From a virus, in IMG/VR virus record IMGVR_UViG_3300019093_001030, positions 1 to 32,842 of that record: a stretch of 32,842 nt of DNA. One strand, written 5' to 3'. The notes below the pieces were generated by a model, which was given only the letters and a program-made list of their open reading frames with translations, was not told where the DNA came from and searched no databases. Both the position numbers and the translations under genes were made by a program. Shown piece after piece: positions 12,469 to 20,525 of the stretch. How positions within the stretch are numbered: position 1 is the first letter of the stretch; each line of letters begins with the position of its first letter.

Positions 12469-14483
12469 CAGAGCACCCCTTTGGCTTTGAGCATGGCCAC
12501 CAGCTCGCGCTGGCCCTGGCGCACGGCGGATTGGGTTTCTTGCAGGGCTTGGGCGCGGTCGACCCGGCTGTCGATCTGGATGACGGGGGCGTAGGTGATG
12601 GCCATGCCGCCGCCGCTGCCCTGCTGCAGGATTTGCGCGGTTTGGCTGGCGTTGTAGATGCGGGCCGCGCCAGTGGCTTCCAGCTCAGGGCCGTGCTCGC
12701 CGACGATGCGCAGGCCGCCGGCATGGCTGCCGCCAGCAGCAAAGCCCGGGATGCCGATCAAGCCCAGCAAGCTGCCGACGCCACCGCCGAGCGAGCCGCC
12801 TTTGAACCAATCACCGAACAGCTCTTTGCCGATCTGCGCGGCGGCGGCCTGCGCAGCCATTTCGAGCAGCAGATTGGCCCAGAGGTCGCCGATGTTGTCG
12901 AAGTCACCCTTCAGGGTGCTTTTGATGGTGCTGCCCAGGGAGTCCTGCACATTGCGACCGAACTGTTTGAACATTTCGTCCATCTCGTCCAGCTCGGTCT
13001 TGGCATCGTCTTTGATACCGGCGATGCCTTTGACGATGTTCTCCAGCTCTTGGGGGGTGTATTCCACGCCCGCGGCGAGTTGGGCTTCGAGGCGGGTGGT
13101 TTCGGCGATCTTGCGGGCTTCGTCGAGGCGGCCGGAGTATTTGTAGATGGCATCGTCAAGGTCTTTGGTGGCCTTGGCTTCGGCCTCGACGTTCTTGGCG
13201 ATGTCTTTGCGGATGGCTTCGTCTTGCTTGAGCAGGAGCAGCTTGCGCTCCAGGCCCAGCACCAGCTCGCGCACCTCGGGCACTTCACCGGAGGCGCCGA
13301 GGCTTTTGAGCAGATCGAGGGCCTTTTGGCGCTCGGTCAAGTCCGCGGTCTTGTCGATCTGCTCTTGCAGGGTGTGGACGTAAAGGGCTAAGGCATGCTG
13401 GGCGTTGCTGATTTTTTCAGCGCGGGCGGTCATGTCCTCGGGCTTGATCTTCCCCTTAATGCTCGGCTTCTCGTCAGGCGGCAGGCGACCTTCATTGGAG
13501 TAGCTTGCGTTAGGCAGGCTCAGCAACTGCACACGCTTGTAGTACATCAATAGCTTCTCTTGCTCAGCTATTGCCGCGCGCGTCGACTCCTGAAGCCGCT
13601 TATTACGTTCAGAGTTGAAGAGGAAGCCACGATTGGAGGCCTCGTCTTGCAAGGCTTTGAGCTCCTCATTGAGCTTGGCAATATCCTCACCCCGACTGGC
13701 CAGGCTCCGGAAAGGATTGCTCGTGCCCATCTTCAAAAGGGCCGTACTGAAGTCGCCAAAGACTTCAGTTCCGATACGCATCTCGGCAAACAGGGTGTTA
13801 ACCGACGGCAGCAAGGTGTTGACTACGGCCCGCGCCACATCCATGCTGTTTTTCTCGAGCTGAGCAAGCTGCTTGTTAAACTTTTCAGCCTCTTCCGCTT
13901 GCTGAGTGGTTACGGTAGCCACCAGCTTGCCTTGGCTGGCCAGGTCTACCAAAAGGGGCGCAACCTCGCGCAGGGACTTACCGAAGAGCTCTTGCGTCAG
14001 CCGCGCCTTGTTGCCGTCATCAGCAAAGCCACTGAGGGCGACGGCAACAAGGCGCAGGGCTTCGGCGGGGTCTTCGCGCTTCAAGGCCTCGGCGCTGAGG
14101 CCGATGGATTCGAGGGCCAGGGCAGCGTCAGAGCCGGGCTTGGCGCTATTGAGCGCCTGGTTGAGTTTGATCAGGCTGGTGGTGACGGTGTCGAGCTTGG
14201 TACCGGTGCGCAGGGCAACGTCTTCAAGCGCACTGATGTTCTCGATGGAGGCCCCGGTGGCGTCTTTGATGTCGTTCAGGGCATCAATGCCACTGGCGGT
14301 GCTTTTGACGAAGGCGGTGAAGCTCAGGCCCGCAAAGGCGGAGCCGAGCACGCTGCCCAGCATGCCGAAGCCTTGATTCAATTCCAAGGCCTTGCCTTGC
14401 ACCTGGCCGAGACTGGCCTTGACGCCGGCCAGCACGGCTTTGCTGCGGTCCTCAGCGCTGACGATGATTTTGGCTTCAGACAT
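12468..14483 (-). CDS. Tail tape measure protein, 671 aa
   Basis: A long, mostly helical protein that sets tail length and is ejected during DNA entry. An N-terminal coil is followed by hydrophobic segments (for example GMLGSVLGSAFAGLSFTAF near residue 40) and long coiled-coil-prone stretches. The C-terminus is Gly-rich and ends in FAAGGSHAGGLRIVGEHGP then ELEATG, the typical tape-measure ending. At 671 aa it is shorter than lambda H (853 aa), so a shorter tail of roughly 100 nm is expected by the usual length rule (inference). It follows the frameshifted chaperone, as is standard. Its ATG lies just inside the end of the frameshifted frame. Confidence 0.92.
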   Translation of the reverse strand: MSEAKIIVSAEDRSKAVLAGVKASLGQVQGKALELNQGFGMLGSVLGSAFAGLSFTAFVKSTASGIDALNDIKDATGASIENISALEDVALRTGTKLDTVTTSLIKLNQALNSAKPGSDAALALESIGLSAEALKREDPAEALRLVAVALSGFADDGNKARLTQELFGKSLREVAPLLVDLASQGKLVATVTTQQAEEAEKFNKQLAQLEKNSMDVARAVVNTLLPSVNTLFAEMRIGTEVFGDFSTALLKMGTSNPFRSLASRGEDIAKLNEELKALQDEASNRGFLFNSERNKRLQESTRAAIAEQEKLLMYYKRVQLLSLPNASYSNEGRLPPDEKPSIKGKIKPEDMTARAEKISNAQHALALYVHTLQEQIDKTADLTERQKALDLLKSLGASGEVPEVRELVLGLERKLLLLKQDEAIRKDIAKNVEAEAKATKDLDDAIYKYSGRLDEARKIAETTRLEAQLAAGVEYTPQELENIVKGIAGIKDDAKTELDEMDEMFKQFGRNVQDSLGSTIKSTLKGDFDNIGDLWANLLLEMAAQAAAAQIGKELFGDWFKGGSLGGGVGSLLGLIGIPGFAAGGSHAGGLRIVGEHGPELEATGAARIYNASQTAQILQQGSGGGMAITYAPVIQIDSRVDRAQALQETQSAVRQGQRELVAMLKAKGVL

Positions 14484-15110
14484 TTGCTTTGATGACTCTC
14501 ATCAGGTCGGTCAACAGGTGCCAATCGGTCACGGGGTGAAGGGCGGCGTAGAGGGGCAGGCTTTGCGGCTGCCAGCCCCCACACCAAGCCCAGGCATGCA
14601 TGGCCTGCTCAGACCAGGGGCACAGCGCAGGCGGCGGACCGAGCAAGTCGCCAAAGCCCGCCTCTTGGAGCTTGTGCGCATCGGCCTTGGACTTTTCCCA
14701 GCCGATGCGCGCGATCAGTTTTTTTCAGCGGCCTCCTCGACCTGGCGGGCTTGGCGCATGCGCTCAAGCAGGGCCGTGGCCCAGGCCTGCGCCCAATCGG
14801 GCTGGGCGTCAAGCAGCAGGGGCACGGCGCCGGGCTCCAGGGGCATGGCATCGTCATTGGGGTGATCGGGCAGAACATCACGCACCTGCACGCCGGCCCA
14901 GGCAACCACAGCTTGCTCGAGCAAGGCGCGCTCGAGCAGCAGCATGCCGGCGGTGTCGGCCCCGGCCTGGCAGCGGCGCAGGGCGAGCTGCACTTCGTGA
15001 CGGGTGGGCACGCGCAGGGTGACGCTGACGCGGGCGCCCTGCCCTGGCAGCGGCTCGGGGCTGAACTCGCGGGCGGCCAGGGCCAGGCGCTGGATGGTTT
15101 GCAGATCCAT
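14476..15110 (-). CDS. Tail assembly chaperone G-T fusion made by -1 frameshift
   Basis: The zero frame encodes a 131-aa gpG-like chaperone ending at the TGA 14715-14717. Just before that stop the codons are GAA AAA AAC, which contain the canonical slippery heptamer A AAA AAC (14718-14724). After a -1 slip the frame continues CTG ATC GCG and stays open for 80 more codons to a TGA at 14476-14478, which overlaps the tape measure start. The product would be 211 aa. The second domain (PPPALCPWSEQAMHAW and a CGGW) looks protein-like. In lambda the G and GT products wrap the tape measure while the tube assembles. Frameshift use is inferred from sequence and location. Confidence 0.85.
14715..15110 (-). 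CDS. Tail assembly chaperone G-like protein, 131 aa (unshifted product)
   Basis: Starts MDLQTIQRLALAAREFSP and ends EEAAEKN. It is a mostly helical, acidic protein of a size and position (between the tail tube and tape measure genes) typical of gpG-type tail chaperones. It should be the major product, with the G-T fusion made from a minority of ribosomes at the slippery site before its stop. It lies just downstream of the tail tube gene in the late operon. Confidence 0.85.
   Translation of the reverse strand: MDLQTIQRLALAAREFSPEPLPGQGARVSVTLRVPTRHEVQLALRRCQAGADTAGMLLLERALLEQAVVAWAGVQVRDVLPDHPNDDAMPLEPGAVPLLLDAQPDWAQAWATALLERMRQARQVEEAAEKN
14718..14724 (-). promoter_or_regulatory. Programmed -1 frameshift slippery site A AAA AAC
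   Basis: On the minus strand seven A then C span 14725-14718. The heptamer 14724-14718 is in the correct zero-frame phase (xxA AAA AAC), and the zero-frame stop follows directly as TGA. A stop right after the slip site raises frameshift efficiency in many systems. I did not identify a definite downstream stimulatory hairpin. Confidence 0.85.
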
Positions 15111-15118
15111 GGCCGCGA

Positions 15119-15769
15119 TCAGGTGGCGTAACGGGTGTTGTTGGAGACGGCGCTGAAGCCGATCTTGCTGGTCAGCGGCGCATTCGAGCCAACCGTGGGC
15201 GTGGTTTGCAGCGACCAGTAGCCGTTGCCCACCAGCTTCGAGCTGTTGGGGAAGCTCATGCGCAGGGCGACAGCCACGGCGGTGTCGGAGGCGTTGCGCA
15301 CGGTGTTGTACCAGGCGAGCGCGGGGTCGTCGAAGACGGTGAAGTCGAGTTGAATGGGCGAACGGGTGGTGGGGATTTGCTTCTTGGTGCGGTCGACGAT
15401 GGTGGTGATGTCGGCAAAGTCGAGGTCGCCACCGGAAGTGTCCACGCCTTGGATCTGGGTGATATTGGTCCAGGCGGTGATGCGGCGGATCGTGCCTGTA
15501 CCGGTACCGGCGGGGTAGTTGGAGGTGCTGGTGGTATCGATGACCTCAAAGGTAATGTCATTGGTCGACACCGTCTTGACGCGCACGATGCGACCGGTGA
15601 GCAAGTCCCAGCCGGAGGTGACTTCGAGGTAGTCGCCCGCCACGCAACCATGGCCGGCGGCCAAGGTGGCCACCGCCTCGGCGGCGTTGGTGAGCGCCGT
15701 CATGTTCACGGCGTTGCCGTAGGCGCTGGCGATGGCAACTTGGGTGCCGGTGGAGAGGGTGATGGCCAT
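15119..15769 (-). CDS. Major tail tube protein, 216 aa
   Basis: Forms the stacked rings of the long tail. It is Thr/Gly/Ala-rich and beta-strand-rich, opening MAITLSTGTQVAIASAYGNA. The region WTNITQIQGVDTSGGDLDFA (100-119) followed by TKKQIPTTRSPIQLDFTVF is the typical layout of lambda V/HK97-type tube proteins (an I-G-D type loop, then a block stating how the subunit is averaged). Size and position between the terminator protein and chaperone genes fit. The start was chosen at the ATG directly after the upstream gene's spacer. Confidence 0.85.
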   Translation of the reverse strand: MAITLSTGTQVAIASAYGNAVNMTALTNAAEAVATLAAGHGCVAGDYLEVTSGWDLLTGRIVRVKTVSTNDITFEVIDTTSTSNYPAGTGTGTIRRITAWTNITQIQGVDTSGGDLDFADITTIVDRTKKQIPTTRSPIQLDFTVFDDPALAWYNTVRNASDTAVAVALRMSFPNSSKLVGNGYWSLQTTPTVGSNAPLTSKIGFSAVSNNTRYAT

Positions 15770-15786
15770 GGCGGGGTGTCCTTGGG

Positions 15787-16206
15787 TTACAGGATGGTTT
15801 CGGGTTGCGAGGCGCGCACGAAGTAGGTGGCGCGAGCGGTGAGGCTGATGACACCGAGGGCGGCTTCGCCCTCGGCGGCAAGGAAGCGGTCAATGGCGGT
15901 GAGCTGCAGGTCGTAGGGCACGGGCGCGGCAAATACCAGGGGCAGCGCGGTGGCGGCCAGGGCGTGCAGGACGTCATCCAGATCGTCCACAGCGCGCACG
16001 TAGCCGCGCAGTTGCACGGTGAGGGTGTGCTGGGCAATGTCGTCACCCAGGGCTTGGCGCTCGACGTCTTCTTGCTCGGCGGTGATTCGCCAGGCGGGCA
16101 AGGCGGTTTCAGCCAGGGGCCACAGGCGGCTGGTGTAGGCCGGGCGCCCGGTGGCGGCCACGCGGGCGGCGATGGCGTCAATGACTTGGGCGGCGGCGAG
16201 GGCCAT
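15787..16206 (-). CDS. Tail terminator / minor tail protein U-like, 139 aa
   Basis: Begins MALAAAQVIDAIAARVAATG and has ALPAWRITAEQEDVERQAL, then TLTVQLRGYVRAVDDLDDVL. This helix-then-strand pattern, with a conserved 'total minus individual response' layout, matches lambda U-type terminators that cap the growing tail and join it to the head. It lies between the head-tail joining gene and the tail tube gene. The assignment rests on pattern and gene order. Confidence 0.78.
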   Translation of the reverse strand: MALAAAQVIDAIAARVAATGRPAYTSRLWPLAETALPAWRITAEQEDVERQALGDDIAQHTLTVQLRGYVRAVDDLDDVLHALAATALPLVFAAPVPYDLQLTAIDRFLAAEGEAALGVISLTARATYFVRASQPETIL

Positions 16207-16209
16207 GAC

Positions 16210-16491
16210 TCAGACCCTCACCAGCACCAGGCGCAGCAAGGCGCCGTCGGGCGGCTCGGCCAGCACTTGGCGGACCTTGTAGCTTTGGCCGGCGCGCAGC
16301 AGGGGCTGACCCTCGGCGGCGGCGGGCGCGTCTTTGCTGGCCATCAAGAAGGTGGGGGCCACGGTGATGGCCTCGCCTTGCTCGACGACGGTGGACGCCT
16401 CAAAGATGCCGCTCACCGGCTGGCCAGCGAGCTGCACGCCCTCCCCCAGGCCGAGGGAGGCGTCGAAGTAGAGGGCTGCGTCTTCGAGCAT
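16210..16491 (-). CDS. Head-tail joining protein, FII-like, 93 aa
   Basis: A short beta-rich protein: MLEDAALYFDASLGLGEGVQ, later EASTVVEQGEAITVAPTFL and SYKVRQVLAEPPDGALLRL. Size, gene order (after the capsid region, before the tail terminator) and the final Y-x-V-R-x-V-x-PDG-x4-L-x-L stretch fit the lambda FII/Gifsy-2 stopper family that binds the neck and accepts the tail. It ends 4 bases before the next start, so it is in the same operon. Confidence 0.75.
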   Translation of the reverse strand: MLEDAALYFDASLGLGEGVQLAGQPVSGIFEASTVVEQGEAITVAPTFLMASKDAPAAAEGQPLLRAGQSYKVRQVLAEPPDGALLRLVLVRV

Positions 16492-16503
16492 GGTGGTGCG
16501 CGA

Positions 16504-16905
16504 TCAGGCGGCCGGGGTGTCGCTGGCGTTGGCGTCAGCGCTGGCGTCATGAGCAGCGCCATCCACGGGCGCGGCTTCGTCAGCCGTGCTTTCAGTCGCC
16601 AAGAGCGGGGCCTGGGCCTGCGCTTGTGGCACCTCGTCGGCAGGCCTTGGCTTGGCGCGGCGGCGCACTTCGGGCGTGGGCTCGACGGGCTTTTGCAGGG
16701 CCGGATCGGGCGCGGCGGGGGCGTCAGCCTGGTCCTGCGTCAGATCGGCCTCGGTGGCGCGGCGCACTTTGTTGGCGGCAGCCAGCTCGGCGCCGAGGAC
16801 GGTGCCGAGGTCGACCAGGCTGCCGGGTTCAATGCGCTCGCCGCCGATGGCGATGGCGCGCAGCACGATGTAGGGGATGAGTTTGCTTTGACTGGCGGGG
16901 GCCAT
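16504..16905 (-). CDS. Putative head accessory/decoration protein with disordered tail, 133 aa
   Basis: Residues 1-55 form a compact region (LIPYIVLRAIAIGGERIEPG, then SLVDLGTVLGAELAAANKV). The remainder is Ala/Pro/Glu/Asp-rich and probably disordered (PDPALQKPVEPTPEV). Its place right after the capsid gene is where lambda carries FI and other phages carry decoration or packaging accessory proteins. The N-terminal pattern of a short K-x-Y segment, a G-containing turn and a LG-x-x-L-x5-A helix vaguely resembles the first 45 residues of the Asp-box tail protein. The ATG at 16905 has a GGAG ten bases upstream. Its function is not established. Confidence 0.65.
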   Translation of the reverse strand: MAPASQSKLIPYIVLRAIAIGGERIEPGSLVDLGTVLGAELAAANKVRRATEADLTQDQADAPAAPDPALQKPVEPTPEVRRRAKPRPADEVPQAQAQAPLLATESTADEAAPVDGAAHDASADANASDTPAA

Positions 16906-16979
16906 GGCAGGATGCTCCGGTGCTACCCCAGCCGCCTGCCGTACAGGCCGCTGAGGTAGTGGTTTACTTGCGCTGACGA

Positions 16980-18848
16980 TCAGGTAATGGAGGTGGCGCG
17001 GCTGAAGGCGGCGGCCTGGCGGATGCCGACGTCCACCGTTTGGATGGCGCGGATGCCGCTGATGGCTGCAGCGAAGTTGGCGTAGGGGTTGAGCGCCAAC
17101 TCCAAGAAGCCCCATTCGCCGATCACCACTTGGGAGAAGTCGCCGAAGATTATGCTGGCGGCGGTGAGCTGGGTGGTGGTGGTGGCACCGAAGCCGTCGA
17201 CCTCACCGTCGAGCACATTGCCTTGCCAGATGGGGGTGTCGGTGGAGGCGAAGCGCTGGCGTTGCTTGAGCAGGCCGGCCACGCTGGGGGTGGTGAGGTA
17301 TTTGCAGCCGGCCGTCAGGGCGTTGCCGCTGGCGACGTCAGTCTGGAATTCCACAATGCCGGGCAGGCCCAGTGTGGTGCCGACCACCGAGCCGATGCCG
17401 GCGGTGTTGGCGATGCCGGTGGGCTGGCCACTGGCGCCAGAGCCTTCCAGGCCAGCGAGGTCAATGCCCAGGGCCAAGACTTTGGAGAGATCGTCCATGA
17501 CCAGCGCGTCGGCTGCAGGCGTGGACTGCAGCAGCAGTTGGCGGCTCAGTTCGGTGTAAGCGGCGATGTTCTTGGGCGCCAGGGCCAGCTGGCCGATGGT
17601 CTGCTGGGATTCCGTGGCGGCGGTGGCTTCATTGGCCAGCCAGTAGGCGGTGGCGGCACCCGTTTGCTTGGGGATGGCAACGGCACCGACCAGGCCAGGC
17701 AGCATGGTGGCGCCGAGTTGGCCCAGCACGCTGCGGGCGCGCAGCAGTTCGATGAAGCTGGAGGCGCGCAGATCGGTGGAGACCAAGTTGCCGCCGGCGG
17801 TGGGGGTGCCGACGGTCAGGTCGCGGTGCTGCACATCGGTGGGCACGAAGAAGCCGCCGTTGGGCGAGCTGTCGATACCGGCACGCTGGCAGATGGCTTT
17901 GTGGACTTCGGCTTCGATGCCGGCGCCCTTCCAGTCGCGGTCGACCATGGCGCGGATGGCGCGCAGCACCGAGTAGCGCTTGACGTCGCTGCGGCTCATG
18001 CCCAGGCTGGTGACGGGGGCGGTTTGCGCGGCGGCCATGGCGTTCATGACCAGGCTGCGCACGGCGTCGACGGTGGCGCCGGATTCGATGGCTTCCGCCG
18101 CGATTTTGCGGGCGCCGAATTTTTCAAACTGCTCGCCGAGGGCGTTGATTTCACGCACGCGGGTGGTTTCTTGGGCGCGGGCGGCGGCGGCTTCTTCGCT
18201 GATGTTCAGTGCGGGCATGGCTCGGTTCTCCGATGGGTTTGGGGTTGCAGGGACTGCAGGGGCTTCAGGGGCAAGCGCAGCAGGCGCTGCGGGTTCGGGG
18301 GTGGCGTCTTCGATGGGCTCGGCGGGAGCCTGGGATTCCTCGACCTCAATGACGAAGGGGAGATCGCCTTCCGCTTCACGGAAGAAGCCCGCGCCTGCGT
18401 CAGCGGGCTCGGCAACCATGGCGACATGAAATGGCATCCAGCGCGTGGTGAGTAGCACGCCGCTTTGCTGGACCTTCCCTTTGATCCGACGGTAGCCAAC
18501 GCTAACGCTGCGAATGACGCCATTCAGCACATCGAGTTCGTACCCTTTGGCCTCCTGACGCTCACCAAATCGCGCAAAGCCACGCAGACGGTGGCCGTCT
18601 GAATAAAGGTCTTCAACGACACCCACATTGACCTGTCCATCACGATGAGTGGCCACGATGGGCAGAGGGGCGCGGACTAGATCGATGGCCGAGGGGCTGT
18701 GATCAAGAATCTCGATGCCGTCACACATCTCGACCGGCGCATCTGTCGAGATGACGACAGGGATGCGCCCGTCAGCCAAGGCCCGCCCCTCCATCTCGAA
18801 CGAGATGGAGCGCGTCTGGATGGCCGTGCGGTTTGACAAGGTGGGCAT
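16980..18848 (-). CDS. Prohead protease fused to HK97-type major capsid protein, 622 aa
   Basis: One open frame encodes two proteins that are usually separate. Residues 1-155 are an HK97-type (U35) prohead protease: a DHSPSAIDLVRAPLPIVATH stretch with catalytic His68, and GVIRSVSVGY with Ser116 (or Ser114) as nucleophile. An Ala/Pro/Glu linker of about 50 residues follows. From residue 211 a helical delta/scaffold-like region precedes the capsid core (FFVPTDVQHRDLTVGT, later TGAATAYWLANEATAA and GIRAIQTVDVGIRQAAAF). Such fusions are known in some phages. An in-frame ATG at 18216-18218 has its own GGAG, which would let ribosomes make capsid protein alone. One copy of the 18-bp intergenic repeat lies 33 bases upstream. 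Confidence 0.9.
   Translation of the reverse strand: MPTLSNRTAIQTRSISFEMEGRALADGRIPVVISTDAPVEMCDGIEILDHSPSAIDLVRAPLPIVATHRDGQVNVGVVEDLYSDGHRLRGFARFGERQEAKGYELDVLNGVIRSVSVGYRRIKGKVQQSGVLLTTRWMPFHVAMVAEPADAGAGFFREAEGDLPFVIEVEESQAPAEPIEDATPEPAAPAALAPEAPAVPATPNPSENRAMPALNISEEAAAARAQETTRVREINALGEQFEKFGARKIAAEAIESGATVDAVRSLVMNAMAAAQTAPVTSLGMSRSDVKRYSVLRAIRAMVDRDWKGAGIEAEVHKAICQRAGIDSSPNGGFFVPTDVQHRDLTVGTPTAGGNLVSTDLRASSFIELLRARSVLGQLGATMLPGLVGAVAIPKQTGAATAYWLANEATAATESQQTIGQLALAPKNIAAYTELSRQLLLQSTPAADALVMDDLSKVLALGIDLAGLEGSGASGQPTGIANTAGIGSVVGTTLGLPGIVEFQTDVASGNALTAGCKYLTTPSVAGLLKQRQRFASTDTPIWQGNVLDGEVDGFGATTTTQLTAASIIFGDFSQVVIGEWGFLELALNPYANFAAAISGIRAIQTVDVGIRQAAAFSRATSIT
18216..18231 (-). promoter_or_regulatory. 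Internal ribosome binding site and start within the protease/capsid gene
   Basis: GGAG (18228-18231 on the minus strand) stands nine bases before an in-frame ATG (18216-18218, codon 211), exactly at the border between the linker and the capsid delta region. Initiation here would yield a 412-aa capsid precursor without protease. Confidence 0.55.
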
Positions 18849-18881
18849 GGGTTGTATGGTCTGGGTTTGAGGGTTTTGTTT

Positions 18882-18899
18882 TCAGGGGGAAAGTGGCAC
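18882..18899 (-). repeat. 18-bp intergenic repeat, copy B (before protease/capsid gene)
   Basis: The minus strand reads GTGCCACTTTCCCCCTGA, 15 of 18 identical to copies A and C. The 11 bases that follow also match copy C in 9 positions. It begins 11 bases after the portal stop and ends 33 bases before the protease start. Confidence 0.8.
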
Positions 18900-18908
18900 G
18901 GTGCGGGA

Positions 18909-20525
18909 CTAGGCCGCGCTGGCCGGCGGCGCGGGGTCTGCACCACCACCCGCCGCGGCGCCGGGTTTGTTGAGGCGCAGCCAGTCGATGGGCACGCCCA
19001 TGCGGGTAGCCAGCTCGCGGGCGGCTTTGATTTGGGTGAGGACGTCTTCCAAGTTGCGGCCCATGCCGGCAGCGACGTCCTGGGGGCTTTTGAGGCCGGC
19101 TTCGATGGCTTCACGGTCGGCCTGGATGTCGCGCAGGGGGTCGACCCATTCCCAGCGGCGAGCCTGGAAGGCGTGGCCGCTGAACTTTTCCAGCTTGCTC
19201 AGCGGCAGGGCTTTGCCGCTGGGCAGGGTGATGAGGCCGAAGGCCAGGGCGTTGCGCAGCCACTTGGCGTAGAGCGGCTCCAAGAAGGCGTCGACAAACC
19301 ATTCCTGCACGACCATCCAGCCGTCGCGCTCATCAAGGGTGCCGCTGCGTATGCTGGAGAAGCTGACACCCTCCAAGTCATTGGCCAGGGCGTGGTAGCT
19401 GACGCCGAGGCCGCTGGCAATGCCGCGGAGGTTGGCTTTGACGAAGTCGCCAAACATGGCGCTCGGGTAGTCGGGGTCGAAGGGGGTAAAGGTGGTGCCG
19501 GCGGGCAAGGTGTCGAAGGTGCCGGGGGCGACTTCGGTGAGGCCTTGGCCTGCGGCGTCGAAGCCGTCGGCCATGGCGTCGGGCAGCACTTCAGACTGGC
19601 CCTCACCAGGCGTGAAGAAGCCCATCTTGCTGGCGCCGATGCGGCTGGCGATGACGGCAGCCTCTTCGTAGCCGCCAAGGTTGTTGAGGCGCAGCATGCT
19701 GGCGTGCATCCAGGGCAGGCCGCGCACTTGCTCAGGCAGATCGGCGATGAAGCCGTGGATGATTTCTTCAGCGGGGATGCGCTGGGAGGGTGCGGGGTTG
19801 CGGGCGAGGTGGTAGGTGTCGCCGTTCATGTGGGCGCGCAGGTGGTAGGCGACGGGGCGCATGTATTTGTCGACTTCGACGCCCATCAGGATGGCGTTGA
19901 CGCCCTCGGTGCCGCTGCGGTTGAGCTGGGTGTCGATGCGGTTGACATCGAGCACTTGGATGGCGAGGCCGAAGGGGTTGCGGGCTTCGCTGCCGAGGAT
20001 GATGCGGCCGAGGAATTCGCCGTCGCGCTCGGCGCTTTTAATCAACAGATGGCAGATGTCGCGCAGGCTGAGCTTGCCGGTGATTTCACAGACGCCGCGC
20101 GCGGCCCACTTGCGGTAGGCGGCCTCGATGGCGTCGTTGGCGACTTTGTCGGGGGTGCCAGCGTCGTCATAGACGCGGGCTTCCAGGGCGAAGCCGTGGG
20201 GGCCGACGACGTTGGTGGCGACGAGGCCCTGGAAGCGGCGGGCGTAGTCGTTGTCGCGGTGCAGCTGGCGGCTGCGGGCGCGCAGAGCGTCGAGATTGCC
20301 TTGCAGGGAGGCGTTGGCGCTGAGGCTGAGTGTGGTCCAGCCTTCGGTCAGGCGGTTGAGTTGGGCGGCGGCGTAGTTGCGGCGCTGCGCCCCGCCCTGC
20401 CCTGCATGCAGCGGGATGACCTGGGCGCTGTGGCTGGCCTGAGGCAAGACGCCAGCGCGGCTGGCGGCTTGGAGGTAGCCGCCGGGGCGGCCTTGCAGGA
20501 ATTGCTTGAGGACGCGGCTGCTCAT
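18909..20525 (-). CDS. Portal protein, lambda gpB family, 538 aa
   Basis: Forms the dodecameric ring at the capsid vertex through which DNA is packaged and the tail attaches. The length matches lambda B (533 aa). The conserved pieces are visible: LDALRARSRQLHRDNDYAR near residue 80, VVGPHGFALEARV, LIKSAERDGEFLGRIIL (about 160-177), and the C-terminal DWLRLNKPG-containing region. The lambda family is processed at its N-terminus by the capsid protease; whether that occurs here is unknown. The start overlaps the previous gene's stop as ATGA. The C-terminal GAAAGGGADPAPPAS is low complexity. Confidence 0.93.
   Translation of the reverse strand: MSSRVLKQFLQGRPGGYLQAASRAGVLPQASHSAQVIPLHAGQGGAQRRNYAAAQLNRLTEGWTTLSLSANASLQGNLDALRARSRQLHRDNDYARRFQGLVATNVVGPHGFALEARVYDDAGTPDKVANDAIEAAYRKWAARGVCEITGKLSLRDICHLLIKSAERDGEFLGRIILGSEARNPFGLAIQVLDVNRIDTQLNRSGTEGVNAILMGVEVDKYMRPVAYHLRAHMNGDTYHLARNPAPSQRIPAEEIIHGFIADLPEQVRGLPWMHASMLRLNNLGGYEEAAVIASRIGASKMGFFTPGEGQSEVLPDAMADGFDAAGQGLTEVAPGTFDTLPAGTTFTPFDPDYPSAMFGDFVKANLRGIASGLGVSYHALANDLEGVSFSSIRSGTLDERDGWMVVQEWFVDAFLEPLYAKWLRNALAFGLITLPSGKALPLSKLEKFSGHAFQARRWEWVDPLRDIQADREAIEAGLKSPQDVAAGMGRNLEDVLTQIKAARELATRMGVPIDWLRLNKPGAAAGGGADPAPPASAA

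Noticed and set aside
17040-18455. 471-codon rightward open frame
   Set aside because: Antisense to the protease/capsid gene, with Gly/Ala-rich, motif-free translation; a shadow frame.
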